A stretch of 64,000 bases of DNA from Eonycteris spelaea (GCA_003508835.1 PUFA01000006.1:9920001-9984000); one strand, 5' to 3'; counted from the first letter of the stretch, positions 43,759-54,423 are shown. Translations and numbers: made by a program. Notes: generated from the sequence alone by a model not told the origin.

Positions 43759-43968
43759 GAGTGGTTCTCAACTTGGGGTGATTTTGCTCCCAGAGAAACA
43801 TTTGATAGTGTCTGAAGATTTTTTTGGTTGTCATAACTTGGAGGGGGACTGGTGTACTATTGGCATCAGATAGCTTGGCGTGCTGCTAAACGACAATGCA
43901 CAGGACTGCCCCCTACAACAAAATTATTTGGCCAAAATGTCAGTAGTGCCAAGGTTAAGAAACTCTGA
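43759..43968 (+). mobile_element. MER20-like hAT MITE
   Basis: AGTGGTTCTCAACTTGGGGT, TGATTTTGCTCCCAGAGA, CATTTGATAGTGTCTGAAGA, CAATGCACAGGACTGCCC, GGCCAAAATGTCAGTAGTGC and TTAAGAAACTCTG follow the MER20 layout over its whole length of about 210 bp. The flanks ATATAAGC and ATATAAAT resemble a degraded 8-bp duplication. It inserted into the L1. Confidence 0.85.
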
Positions 43969-43969
43969 T

Positions 43970-44980
43970 ATAAATAAACAGAACATATGAAAATTTTCAA
44001 AATAGAAAAAAGAAATACCATGAAAATTCATACTAAAAGAAAACTGATTTAGCTATATTAATGACAGGTGAAATTAATTCAGAAAACATTTCTAGGGATA
44101 AAAGGTGTCACTTCAAAGAATAAAAGTCTTCATTTATCAGGAAGGTATTAGAATTTTAAAATAACATGCACCCAATAAAATGGCATTAAAATATGTAAAG
44201 CAAAAATTTGCAGAACTCTGAGGACAAAGACAATTTTGGAATCAAGATGTTTTGTTTACATTTCTCTGGCAGTGTTTGCTATTACGAGCAGTCAAAAAAA
44301 AACCCACTAAGAATATATAATTTTGAATTTTAACAAATTTCACTGATGGACATATATATAGATTACTGCACCTAACAACTGCCAAATGCCTATTCTTTTC
44401 AGGGACATATGGAACATTTATAAAAGTTGACCACATACCAGACCATAGAGCTAATCTCAACAAATTCCATAGAATTAAAATCACACATAATTATGCTCTC
44501 TGACCACAGTGTAATTATGTTAATCGGCAAGATAAAAGTGACTGGAAACACGCATCTACCCCAAATATATAGAAATTAAGCAGTAAACATATATATATAA
44601 CTATAACTGATGGGTCAAAGGACAAATCACAGTAGAAATTAGAAAATATTGACTGAATGATAATGAAAAATACTATATATAAAAACTTCTGAGATGTACA
44701 CTCATTCATCTCAAGAAGTTATGGGGAAAAAAACAGCAAATTAAACCTGAAGAAAGTAGAGGGAAGGAATAAGAAAGGCAAGAACAGAAATTAATGAAAT
44801 AGAAAACATTCATAGATCAGCAAAACCAAAAGTTGGTTCTTGGTAAAGACTAATAAGGTTACAAATCCTTATAAAGACTGGCCAAGAAAAAAAAGACACA
44901 TAACCAATATCAAGAATGCAAAAGAAGACATGCCTATAGATCCGACAGACATTAAAATGAATACATTTCTGAAAGAATGA
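43970..44980 (+). mobile_element. L1/HAL1 LINE, ORF2 endonuclease part, sense
   Basis: AAAGTTGACCACATACCAGA, TCTCTGACCACAGTGTAATT, GTCAAAGGACAAATCACAGT, AGTAGAAATTAGAAAATATT, GAAATAGAAAACATTCATAG and CAAAACCAAAAGTTGGTTCT are the L1 ORF2 endonuclease to pre-RT region. It ends near CAGACATTAAAATGAAT, so it is 3'-truncated or rearranged. Confidence 0.88.
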
Positions 44981-44989
44981 ATTCTTACC

Positions 44990-45348
44990 CTAGGTGATCT
45001 ACTCCTTGCATTCCTCTCATTTTATACCACTTGCTTATCTACTACGTACCCATCAAATGTGCCACGTTTGTTTCTATCTTTGGGACTTTGCAGTAACTAG
45101 TCATTTTTCTGGGATACAATGACTGTAGTTTGATCTCAGTTTTAACCATAACATCCTCAGCAAGGCCCTTCCTTGCCACCAATCTAAAGTAGCCACCAGT
45201 CATTTTCTATCACATTTCCCAATTTTGATGCCCTAATTAGCACACATATCTGACCTTTTGATTATCTCCCTGCCCCAGATATAAAACACATGAGAGTAGA
45301 AACCTTATCTTTATCACAGTAGGTGCTCAATAAATGATTCAGTCATGG
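44990..45348 (+). mobile_element. L2 LINE 3' part
   Basis: CATTTTATACCACTTGCTTA, GCAAGGCCCTTCCTTGCCAC, CATGAGAGTAGAAACCTT, AGTAGGTGCTCAATAAATGA and TTCAGTCATG follow the L2 3' end. Confidence 0.8.
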
Positions 45349-45848
45349 AGAGGTAGACTGGTGGAAAATAAGGGGAAAAATAGAAACAGAAAATGAAGAA
45401 AAATCAAACTAAGAAACCTATTATGTACAAACATATTGCATAAAGAAAAACGGAGACAAGAAACCATGCACAATGGATTGAAAGGAAGAGAAAGGAAAGT
45501 AATTATATAGTAGCATTGTTGTGGTTCAGCAAAACTCTTAATGAGAGGGAAAGGAACGAACTTTATTGAGCTCCATCTATGTGGGAAACCTAAATTGCCA
45601 GATGATTTTTTTTTGAAAGGTTTCATTCCTATTTAGTGCTAAAAATTTTTCCTTGATTTTAACCCTTTCCTAAGAAGAAAAGAGAGCGAGTTCTTTTACT
45701 CTATAAAAGGGGAAGAAGGGAGGCTATTTGCTTTTGTGGAATAATCTTTGTCCAGGACTACTGGTAGTGCCATTCCCTGAGAGAGAATGTTAGAAAACCC
45801 ATTTTGGAAGAAAATTATGAGTTTCCTTTTTAACAGGTTAAGATTTAG
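45348..45848. other. Stretch without recognised features
   Basis: A-rich. A minus-strand frame of 95 codons (45626-45339) is Phe/Leu/Ser-rich, as expected from poly-purine DNA read in reverse. Confidence 0.35.
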
Positions 45849-45849
45849 A

Positions 45850-46195
45850 GACTTTTGAAACACCAAGTAGAGATGTTGACTAGATAGTGGGATACATCAG
45901 CCTAGAGCTCAGAGGAGAGGTCTGAGCTGGGGATCTAAATCTTTGATGTACAGATGGCAATTGGAGCCATGGGCATGGATATCGAAGTTGAAAGAGGGAG
46001 AACCGTGTGTGAAAAAACAAGGTTCCCCGGATGGACCTTGAGAAACTCCAACATTTAATGGTTAGGTGGTGAGAGACAAGCCTTTGAAGGTAATTGAGAA
46101 GGAATAGCCAGAAGAATATGGTTTCAGGAAAGCCAAAGTAAGATGCTTTTTCAAGGATGGTCATCAGTATTGAATGCTGCTGATATGCCAAGGAA
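45850..46195 (-). mobile_element. L2 LINE ORF2 RT fragment, antisense
   Basis: AGCTCAGAGGAGAGGTCTGA, GCTGGGGATCTAAATCTTTG, TTGGAGCCATGGGCATGGA, GAGAAACTCCAACATTTAAT and GTATTGAATGCTGCTGATAT are the reverse of L2 ORF2 around the ADD motif and upstream palm. A minus-strand frame of 103 codons still reads through much of it but lacks an intact catalytic motif. Confidence 0.88.
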
Positions 46196-46329
46196 AAAAA
46201 GGAATGGGAATATTTATTACACCTAGTGACATTACAGTCTTTGTCCCCACTGTATGTAATTTTAGCAAAATGGCATTAAACTCTGAGTCAGTCTAAGCTT
46301 TGCATCTACTGTGCCTTTTTGATATATTT

Positions 46330-46870
46330 TTATTTGTTTTTACTGTGAAATGTTTATGCAGAAGAATGTATAATATGGATATGTAGAATATAAGGAATCA
46401 TTATGAAATGAACAACTGATCACCTATATTATAGGACCTTAGAAGATACCTCCCTGATTATTTTAAACTTCTTCCTCCAACCAGAGATAGCATTCTGCCA
46501 ACTGTTATGATAAGTAGTCCCTTGCTTTTTTTCTATAGTTTTACCACATATGAGTGAATCCCTAAACAATGTCCTATTATTTTTACAATATATTTTGTAG
46601 TTGTGACTGTTTATGAATTCTGTATAAATGGAACCAGACTATATTTATTCTTCTGGGTTTCACTTCTATTCAACATTATGTTTTTCAGATTTGTCTGTGT
46701 TGATAAATGACACTATATGTCATTCATTTTCACTGTTGTATAGTACTCTATTGAATTAATTTACCACCATTTATTTTTACATTCTGTTTTTGACAGACAT
46801 TTGGGTCAATTTGACATATCAATTTTGAGAATATAGTATAGGTATAACTACAAAATAGTTACATTGGTTA
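46330..46870 (-). mobile_element. L1 LINE 3' UTR, antisense
   Basis: GAATTCTGTATAAATGGAAC, GGGTTTCACTTCTATTCAAC, TCACTGTTGTATAGTACTCT and GACATTTGGGTCAATTTGAC follow the reverse of the L1M 3' region. Confidence 0.8.
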
Positions 46871-47372
46871 CTTAATATTATAAATATTCAAAGCTTACTT
46901 CTCCCTTCCTCCCACACATCCTGAGCATTCCCACCTAAAATCTCTTGGGGTCAGGGTAGCAACTTCTGTTTATTCTCTCATATCTCTATTCCCCTAGTAG
47001 CACCAGCTCCTTTGCAAAAATCAATGACTGGTGGAGGAGATTTGCTGTAGAAAATTCAAAAGAGTATACTGAGTCACAATCCTAAAATATGAACCACTCG
47101 TTGGGTCACGTAAGGTTTGGAAAACACAAAAATTTGTCCAGAAGCCCAGGAGGCTCTTTATCTTCAAAGGCATGCACATTTAAGTCTATTACAGCAAATA
47201 AAAAGATTGGCCTTTTGTGTAGTATTAGCCAGGAAAACTTAGAACCAATAACTGAGCTTTTTGGCATCTATTCACCTATAATTGTATCATTCCATGGAAT
47301 TTTTTCTAAATGGAGACAGTGGTGATGATAAAGCAATTATACATTGCTTTTATGGCCCTTGTGAACTCAATA
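46870..47372. other. Stretch without recognised features
   Basis: A plus-strand frame of 78 codons (47089-47325) has no recognised domain. No repeat is seen. Confidence 0.35.
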
Positions 47373-47374
47373 TC

Positions 47375-47630
47375 TAAAGCAATAATAATTTCAGTACCTT
47401 CTGTGAGTACCTACTGTGTGAATGCTGTTTTAAAAGTTTTGTAGGCAGCCTGTCCATTCTTCACAGTGTCCCTTCAAGGGTTGTTATCTTCATTTCATAG
47501 ATGGGGAAATCAGTGACTCTGTGAGGTGCAGCACATTGTTTTAGGTCACACTGGCAGTAGATGACAGAGGTAGATCCCACCCCAGGCCTGAGTAACCCCA
47601 AAGCCACTGCACCACTCTCTGCTCTGCTCC
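47375..47630 (-). mobile_element. MIR SINE, antisense
   Basis: TAATTTCAGTACCTTCTGTG, AGTACCTACTGTGTGAATGC, CATTTCATAGATGGGGAAAT and GTCACACTGGCAGTAGATGA. Confidence 0.85.
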
Positions 47631-47639
47631 ACTGTTCAC

Positions 47640-47790
47640 TGTGTGCATCCGCGTGGTAGGACTGTCCACACTTTACCTTGCATTATAGTTCCTTGTATAC
47701 ATTTCTGTCATCCTTACAATATTGCCAAAGTCCTTGAAGGCACAAACTGTCTTTTCACCTGCCATTCAAGCAGCACTAAATAGGGCTGAC
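47640..47790 (+). mobile_element. L2 3' end fragment
   Basis: TGCCAAAGTCCTTGAAGGCA and CAAACTGTCTTTTCACCTG resemble the L2 3' UTR. Weak. Confidence 0.45.
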
Positions 47791-48358
47791 AAGGTTAACT
47801 GGATTCAATGACTTGCTCCAAGAACACTTCATGGTCAATATCTGGATCAGGAGTTGAACTCTCTGCTGAGACTATCCTAGGAATCTGGTGCCTCCCACCT
47901 TCGTGTGCTTTCTAACTCTGAAAAACATCAGATAGACCCTGGATCCATTGGATTATGTGTTTAGGAAACCAGGAATGCCTCTATCCCTGGTTCAGCAGGT
48001 GTGAGGATGCTGTGGGCAGACAAGCACTACCAGCTTCCGAATGGCCAGGAATTGTTCACCCAAAGCAACCATTATTAACACTTTGGTGCTTTTTATTTTT
48101 TCATTTTTGCTTTTAAATTTTTTCCAAATGGCCCAAATTATTTTTTAAATATTTGGGTTAAACATCACAATATTCTTAGCACAAAGCATAAGTGAAAAGT
48201 GAAAACCTCACAGAGAAAGATTGCTTATCTTCTATCTGAACAACTCCTCTGCCATGGACTGACTCTAGGCAAGCTACCTAGCCTTTCTGAGCCATGGGTT
48301 TTGATTAGATTATCTCCATGTCCCTTCCTTCTCTAACCATGTAAGATTTTAACTAAGA
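47790..48358. other. Stretch without clear features
   Basis: A MIR core-like fragment may be present at 48200-48360 (TGGACTGACTCTAGGCAAGC, TTTCTGAGCCATGGG). Nothing else is recognised. Confidence 0.35.
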
Positions 48359-48359
48359 G

Positions 48360-48740
48360 GATGTCTTAGCCCAAGTGGCTATAAGAAAATCCATAAACGG
48401 GTGGCTTATAAACAACAGAAATTTATTTCCCATGGTTCAGAGGCTGGAAGTCTGAGATCAGGGGACCATCACGGTCATGTTCTGATGAAAGCCATCTTCT
48501 GTATTGCAGACTGCCAACTTCTTGTGTCCTCACATGGCAGAGAGCAGAGAAAGGAAGTCAGCTCTCTTGTGGCTCTTTTAAGGGCACTAATCCCATTTAC
48601 AAGGGCTGCACCCTATGACCTCATCTAATCCTAATTACTTCCCAAAGGCCCCACTTCCTAATACCATCACACTGGCCCATAGGGTTTCAACATAAGAATT
48701 TGGGAGGTGGAACACAAATGTTCAGTCCATAATAGAGGAT
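48360..48740 (-). mobile_element. MaLR (MLT1-like) LTR, antisense
   Basis: GGTGGCTTATAAACAACAGA, AATTTATTTCCCATGG, CAGAGGCTGGAAGTCTGAG, TGTGTCCTCACATGGCAGAG, GACCTCATCTAATCCTAATT and GTTCAGTCCATAATAGAG give the standard antisense layout. Confidence 0.88.
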
Positions 48741-48747
48741 AACTTTA

Positions 48748-48910
48748 AACAGTTCTTATCCAGTTTTAATTTGCATATGAATCACTCAAGAATCTTGTTA
48801 TGATGCAGATTCTGATTCAGCAGTTCTAAATTCAGGGTGGAGCCTAAGATCTTTCACTTTCAACCTGCTCCCAGCTGATCGTGCTGGTCTGATGCCTGCA
48901 TCTTGAGAGG
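48748..48910. mobile_element. MER5-type hAT MITE, degraded
   Basis: AATTTGCATATGAATCACTC, ATGATGCAGATTCTGATTC, AGTTCTAAATTCAGGGTGGA and GATCGTGCTGGTCTGATGC fit MER5/MER58-type sequence. Confidence 0.6.
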
Positions 48911-49051
48911 CAAGGACCACTGAGGTGACCTGACTAATGGCCTGTGACCTGTTCTAGGAACTAAGCACCTGGGAGTTTGGAGTAATGATTATTTTGAAGC
49001 TGAGCAGCTCCCACTGGAGAACCCTGAAATCCAGTTACCTAAGATTTTTCG

Positions 49052-49302
49052 TTGCTGAAGAATACTAACATTCTGTGAGCTCTATTCTGTGCCGGGCGCT
49101 GTGCTGAGTGCTCTCAAAACGTTCTGTCTCTTAACCCTCTCACCTACCAATGAAGTCAGTTCTGTGATTATCCCTGTTTTATAGACGAGGTTAAGATGCT
49201 CCAGATTACATAGCTGGTAGGAGACAGAGAGGGCATTTCAGTCTGGCTCATCTGATTCAGACCCCTTATCTCACCACTAAACCACAGAGCAGAATGGCAT
49301 TC
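49052..49302 (-). mobile_element. MIR SINE, antisense
   Basis: ACTAACATTCTGTGAGCTCT, GTGCCGGGCGCTGTGCTGAG, CCCTGTTTTATAGACGAGGT and ACATAGCTGGTAGGAGACAG. Confidence 0.88.
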
Positions 49303-49439
49303 TCAGCTCCAGCCGTGGAAGAGAACACCACGGAGATCGCTCCATCACCGGGCCTCCTCTTGTGTGTGTATGAGAGGGAGACACTGCTGTCCGCCAGCTC
49401 AGAATGCTCCCTCCAAAGAAACATCCCAGCGCGCAAACC

Positions 49440-49935
49440 TATCCTCTGCTCAGATGTTCTTGATAACTCTTAAGGGGTTTCGACTGCAGCAATATCAGCT
49501 GTACGATAGGAAGGCTTCTTCCATGAGCCTTCTCTCTCCCTCAGCAAGAGGGTTCCTTGGCTGCAAACTGCACTTAGAGTTTGTCATTGGAAGGCCAAGG
49601 GCCTTAACAGGCCACATCCATTTTCATTTACCTTCTGAAAGAAGATTAAGGAGAAAATTCAATTTTGCCTAATGTCTCCCCCAAATGGCTAATTTATATG
49701 CTAATTAGCAAGATAAGAATCGATGAAACTGGTAATCAATATAATATCCAAGGCACCAGTAATGAAATTCATTTTGAGATGCACCGCCAGTGGAAATGAA
49801 GCAATTACACAGAATAAATGGGGCAGCTCCGGGAATAGGGCCTCCATATTGCACTTGACTGCATTATTTCCCCTTTTACTCCCCCCCCTCACTCTTCCCC
49901 CACCCCCTTGAAATGAACTATCCATTCAGATCCTT
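49440..49935. promoter_or_regulatory. Repeat-free homeodomain-motif cluster (candidate conserved enhancer)
   Basis: A balanced-composition, repeat-free block immediately after a MIR. Its core at 49688-49745 contains GGCTAATTTATATGC, then the perfect 12-bp palindrome TGCTAATTAGCA (49699-49710), then AGATAAGA (GATA type), ATCGATGAAAC (CUX/ONECUT-like ATCGAT) and GTAATCAATATAATATC. Beyond it lie CCAGTAATGAAATTCATTTTG and CAATTACACAG. Such dense TAATTA/ATTA/GATA arrays are common in deeply conserved developmental enhancers. Overlapping frames on both strands (102 codons plus, 74 minus, 62 plus) lack domains. Conservation was not tested. Confidence 0.4.
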
Positions 49936-50300
49936 TGGGACATCACATTCCAGCTTCTTCCTCTATATATTTAGAGATCTGTATTTCCCCTGTGGATTTG
50001 TGGTCTCCCAGGAGGACGTGGAGCTAGGGAAAATTACAGAGTCTGAAAAGACTATTGGTTTGAGATTTTTCAATTCTAGAGCGTAAGTATAATTACCATA
50101 TTGCCCAGATTTTCCAGAACTGTCCTGATTTCAAATATTTTGCCCCATCAGACCATACATTAGGTGATGTGTCCTATAGAAGTCCAGTGTGAAGTAGGCC
50201 ACAGTGTGGCCACAAGATTTAGCCTAACTCTAGGAAGTCCTGTTTCAACCTGGACATTTATTCCAGGTTTTCAGGTTTTCAGAATTTTTTTTTTCTTTCT

Positions 50301-50304
<4 letters not shown>

Positions 50305-50347
<43 letters not shown>
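50305..50347. repeat. (GT)n microsatellite
   Basis: About 21 uninterrupted GT units. Confidence 0.97.
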
Positions 50348-50348
<1 letters not shown>

Positions 50349-50576
50349 GGGGGATAGGGATTGCAATCATCTCTGGAGAGTAAAGGTATAGTATTATTCA
50401 TTTTATACTTTTCAACTAAGATAATTGAAATTTATCTTTTATCTCAATGTCCACTCATTGAAATCACCTGGGGAGCTTTTCCCCAAAATGTTATTGTGAA
50501 AACTTTTAAACATATCAAAATGTTGAACAAATTATACAGTGAATGTTATATGTATCTTATCTATATTCTAGCATGA

Positions 50577-50686
50577 ACATTTTACCATACTTGCTTTCTC
50601 ACATTTTACCATATTTGCTTTATGTCATAAAGCAAGTATGATAAAGCATGACAAAGTTGGTATGTGTGGCTCCTGACACACATACC
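50577..50686. repeat. Clustered direct and inverted repeats inside L1 remnant
   Basis: Two tandem 24-bp copies (50577-50600 and 50601-50624, 21/24 identical) begin ACATTTTACCATA. CATACTTGCTTT at 50586-50597 is the exact reverse complement of AAAGCAAGTATG at 50629-50640. A second perfect hairpin, GGTATGTGT/ACACATACC (9-bp stem, 10-base loop), spans 50659-50686. The arrangement suggests template-switching replication. Confidence 0.85.
50653..50678 (+). repeat. 26-bp dispersed duplicate, copy 1
   Basis: The segment AAAGTTGGTATGTG, one base, GGCTCCTGACA recurs at 52443-52468 with a single mismatch (T50667 versus C52457). This copy is part of a hairpin. Confidence 0.85.
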
Positions 50687-51353
50687 CATCAGCCCGTCTT
50701 ATTTCTTTTTTATGCATTTCAAAGTATGTTGTAGGCGTCAATGTATTTCACCCCTAAACACATCAGCATGCATATCATTAACTAGATTTCAATGTTTTTA
50801 GGTGAAATTTATGTACATGAATTGCACAGATCTGAAGTATACCATTCTATAAGTTTTGACAGATGCTTACACCAATGTAGTACAACACTTAAAATAATGC
50901 CATCACCTGGGAAGTCCCCTCATGTCCCTTTCCAAGTCATTCCCCACCCCAACCCCCCTTCCAGAGAAAACCATCACTCTGATTTTTTCCACCATAGGTT
51001 AACTTTTTTATTCCTAGAAATTGATCTAAATGGAACCATTCAATTTGTACTGTCATATGGGTTTTTTTTTTCATCCAGCATAACATTTTTTTAAAATTGA
51101 TCCACATTATTGCATATATCAGTAGTATATTCCTTTTTATTGCTGGGTAGTATTCCATAGTATGGATATACCACAACTTCTTAGCTACTAGGAACATGTT
51201 TACACAAAACTTTTTATGGACTTATATTTTCCTTTTGCTTGAAGGAATTCTTAGGAATAAAATTTCTAAGTTATTGAGTAGATGTGTATTTAGTTTTATA
51301 AGAAACTGCCAGATCATATTCCAAAGTTGTGCAATTTTTGGGAAGCTTTTATT

Positions 51354-51375
51354 AAAAAAAAAAAAAAAAAAAAAA
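51354..51375. repeat. Poly(A) tract of 22 bases
   Basis: An uninterrupted A22 run just outside the L1 remnant. It may be the tail of a lost retroposed fragment. Confidence 0.95.
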
Positions 51376-51394
51376 CAACCTGCCTCCCTGCTCA

Positions 51395-51515
51395 CCCCCA
51401 GAAATTCCTAATTAATTAATTGGTCTGGAGTGGGACCCAGGCACGAATATTTCTGACATGCTCACTCGTTGGTTCTTATGTGCAGCCAGAGGTAAGAGTC
51501 ACTGACAATTTAACA
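51395..51515. mobile_element. MER5-type hAT MITE fragment
   Basis: TTGGTCTGGAGTGGGACCCA, GGCACGAATATTTCTGACAT and TCTTATGTGCAGCCAGAGG follow the MER5 core. The copy is truncated at the left. Confidence 0.7.
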
Positions 51516-51659
51516 TTTAACTCCAGATGAAAGACCTTTGAGTACCTACCTCTACTAAGTGCACAAGGTTGATTTTTTTTTTTTACTCTGAAAAGTGCAA
51601 GCTTTCTGTTGCCATCTCCTTTTTTCTTTTCTTTTCACTGCTATAAAGACTTGGGCATG

Positions 51660-51872
51660 GTCTAGGATGACTTGGACATCACAGGGCAGACTTTATAGTA
51701 AAAAGATCTGGGATTTTCAATCACAGTTTTGCCACTTGGTGTAACTTGAGCAAGTTTCTCTTCTGTGAGATGGGATTAATGGTATATTATATATAACATA
51801 ATTATATTATCTTATATATAGTTTATAGTGTATTCCTAGATTATAAGGATAAAAGTGCCTGACTCAAAGAAT
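51660..51872 (+). mobile_element. MIR SINE, sense, with AT-rich expansion
   Basis: TTTTGCCACTTGGTGTAACT and TTGAGCAAGTTTCTCTTC, then TGTGAGATGGGATTAATGG. The 3' part is replaced by a TATA-rich stretch (51781-51830). Confidence 0.7.
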
Positions 51873-51874
51873 TT

Positions 51875-53080
51875 TCTACAATTTACTATAGGACCAGGGT
51901 GAGAATAGAGTTATCCAGCCCTCCAGATGGGTGGGACTCCTTAACTCGGCCTTCTAAACAAAAGCAGATTGACAGTTCCTTTCTTTGGTTCCATAATACG
52001 GCTCAGGATGGTGAGTCTGTGAATGTCAGAGGTGGGAGAGCCGTCACCATCTTCCCATAATGACTGGAGTATAATTATCTTTGTATTTATATAAAAGCTA
52101 CAAGTCAATAGGGGAGGGGCTTTGAATAGTTTTCATCCCTGTCTATTCATTGTCCCCATGTAACCAGCAATACACCTTGCAAGACTGCTGGCCAGGGTCT
52201 GTCTTCAGAAGGCAGTGAGGAGCTATCCAGCAGCTGAGGTCACAGTGGTTTTTTCTTGCCTTCATGGCTGAATACTAAGCATTGAGCCAGCAACAACAAC
52301 AAAACTACTGATACCTGATCCCTACCTTCTGAAGCTTGGCTCTCTTTCCTGGAGGAGACAGAGCTGGATACCCTATATCTTCTGAGTCCACCTTTTACGG
52401 TATCAGTCCAGATCTGAGTGAACTGGCCCCTGGACCTGACAGAAAGTTGGTATGTGCGGCTCCTGACAGTGTTTTACATCACATGCTCAGTACTTGGTGG
52501 GAAAGCAACAAGATCTCGTTAAGCGGTCTTTTGAGTGATGTGGCTTCTCTCATTGTTCAACCATTTGAATGAGGATTTGCCACTTGGCACCTGGAAGAAT
52601 GCAATTGTAAACAGTGGGTTTCCCATGGGAGATAAGCCAGCATGGGCATAGATGAGGCTTTTCAGTCAGGCTAGAAGAACCAGGTTTTAGCTTCTTTCTG
52701 GACAGAAGGGCTGGAGAGGATTCTCTTTCACATCCTCCACAGACAACTGAGAACGCAGCATTCTTTGCCTTCCTGGGAAGGTGGGGTTTCTAGAGTATCA
52801 GAGCTTGCTCTGGGCTCCAGTTATCAGTACAGAGACCCAAGGTAAAGCATGGGTGCCAGTGAGCCTCTTTGTAACTTTTTGGCCTCCCTGTCTGTCTGTG
52901 GAACCCACATGCTTTTGTTAGGGGAACGCAGTGCACAGAGGGTAAAAGAAAGAGATCAGATGGCCTGCTGTCTGAGCCACGTGCCTGGCTTCAATAGTCC
53001 CCTTTTGGGTTGGTTTTATTCTATAATGTGTCCCCTGAGAAGACAGACTAAGCAGCCTGGGTTACCCTGCAATTTCTCCA
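51875..53080. other. Unique DNA without recognised genes
   Basis: No repeats are recognised. A plus-strand 78-codon frame (52336-52572) and an 81-codon frame (52849-53094) have no domain. Copy 2 of the 26-bp duplicate lies at 52443-52468. Confidence 0.35.
52443..52468 (+). repeat. 26-bp dispersed duplicate, copy 2
   Basis: 25/26 identical to 50653-50678. Here the downstream hairpin arm is absent (GTGTTTTACATC follows). Confidence 0.85.
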
Positions 53081-53120
53081 AACTATTTGCATGAAATATT
53101 GCAGGCAAAAAGCCCAGCCC

Positions 53121-53146
53121 CTGATTGGCTGTTGCTAGGTAACAAC
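53121..53146. promoter_or_regulatory. RFX X-box beside an inverted CCAAT box
   Basis: CTGATTGGCTGTTGCTAGGTAACAAC contains ATTGG (inverted CCAAT, 53124-53128). Two bases on comes GTTGCTAGGTAAC (53131-53143), which fits the RFX X-box consensus of two inverted half-sites GTTGCY/RGYAAC. The adjacency of X and Y-type (NF-Y) boxes recalls ciliary-gene and MHC class II promoters. No CpG island or exon is evident nearby, so it would be a distal element or a minor alternative promoter. Confidence 0.5.
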
Positions 53147-53472
53147 ATAATCATCAGGAAATTAGACTGTCCTTTTTTTTTTCCAACCCAGAGTATGTGT
53201 GTGATTGCAGCGTTGTGCAGGAAGAGAGAGGGAGTGGAACAAAGAGAGATAAATGGGATGGTCTTGAAGGCGGGGACACCACAGCCACAAACCTGCATCC
53301 CACGGTAGGACAATCTGCTTTGGGTTGGGCTCTTTACTCAGTCAAGCCAATACTGGTACATTTTCCTTTTTTATAAGAATGACAAAGCTAGCAGTTCCTG
53401 CAAACAGCAGGAACAGAAGCTATGGAAGCAACTTTGACATTTGAAGTGATTTTTAGAAGCAGGAGGGAGTGC

Positions 53473-53525
53473 TTAATATATGAGAATGACTCCAAGTGAG
53501 GATGAATAAATGAATGTGTCTGGAG
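53473..53525 (+). repeat. 53-bp duplicated segment, copy 1
   Basis: 51/53 identical to 54424-54476 (45/46 over 53480-53525). It contains ATGAGAATGACTCCAAGTGA and GGATGAATAAATGAATG. Only this segment is shared at high identity; the flanks are at most weakly similar. Confidence 0.9.
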
Positions 53526-53529
53526 AACA

Positions 53530-54400
53530 GTGTGTAGACAGAGAAGGATCTATTAGCAAGGCTGTAGAGTGCCTGAGAGAAACAGGACGTGGGAATGCGC
53601 ATGTAAATGGACGTGTGACAGAGAGAAAACAAGCATGCTTTAAAATGTGGAAGGAAGCCCCATAACCTGAAGTTTAGAATTCTGTCCAGTAAAACTCTGC
53701 TGATATTTAGGCATGTGGTCCTGCTGTTTTTCAGCCAGGCAATCTTCAGTTTGCTTTTCTGCTTGGTTAGACTTGGCAGGTGGACAAAGAGTAATATAAA
53801 GGGAGCATGTGTGTGCATGTGTGTGTGTGTTGCTTATGTGCACACATGCACACTAAAGCACCTACTTCATTTTCAAGATTGCATGTGGAGTATAACAGCA
53901 TGTAGAGCCACGACAAGTGTACAGCTACACCTGGACACTTCCACTAGGTAATGAATATCCATGAAGACCATAAGGACTTCCCTTTCCCTTCCTGCTAGCC
54001 CAGATGGCTTTTCCACCTCTAACCTCCCTTATCTTGTCCTCCTTTTGAGTTCCCTAGCAATGACCCTGCCCTTCCACTAGACCCTCAGTTGCCATACTAC
54101 ATACTCCACTGGCTTGCTGCAACCCCAGGCAAGCTAATTGCCTTTTGCCATTCATTGTCTGCCAGATTAATGACTCCTCCTGTGTCTGGTTGCCTGTAGA
54201 CTCCTCTGAGATTCCTCTGTATTCTCTCTCCCTTCTACCCCTCCTCCATTCAGCCTCTCTGAGCTCCACAGCTGAGTTCTTAGAAGTCATTTAATTCAAA
54301 TGCTAAAATAGAAAAATTGTAATTTTTTCTTTTCCTGATCAAAGGAGGTAGTCCCTGCCATAATGCAGAGGAGACCATTGTGTAGCAGTGATAGAAATAC
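53530..54400. other. Unique DNA between the duplicated segments
   Basis: It includes a GTGTGCATGTGTGTGTGTGT patch near 53810. Minus-strand frames of 121 and 67 codons here come from low-complexity His/Thr-rich sequence. No gene is recognised. Confidence 0.35.
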
Positions 54401-54423
54401 ACATCAGGAGCAAAGCATGTTAA

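Larger units (their letters stand above)
50480..51340 (-). mobile_element. L1 LINE ORF2 C-terminus and 3' region, antisense
   Basis: The minus-strand translation near 51175-51110 reads LWYIHTMEYYPAIKRN, the conserved L1 ORF2 C-terminal motif. Other landmarks are CTTTTTATTGCTGGGTAGTA, TTCCATAGTATGGATATACC, ATTTCACCCCTAAACACATC and AGCATGCATATCATTAACTA. The minus-strand frame 51197-50937 (86 codons) is this relic, not a gene. Confidence 0.9.

Noticed and set aside
45880..46191. 103-codon minus-strand frame
   Set aside because: It follows the L2 ORF2 reverse-transcriptase region in antisense and has lost the catalytic motif.
50937..51197. 86-codon minus-strand frame as a possible small gene
   Set aside because: It contains the L1 ORF2 C-terminal motif LWYIHTMEYY and lies in antisense L1 3' sequence, so it is a transposon relic.
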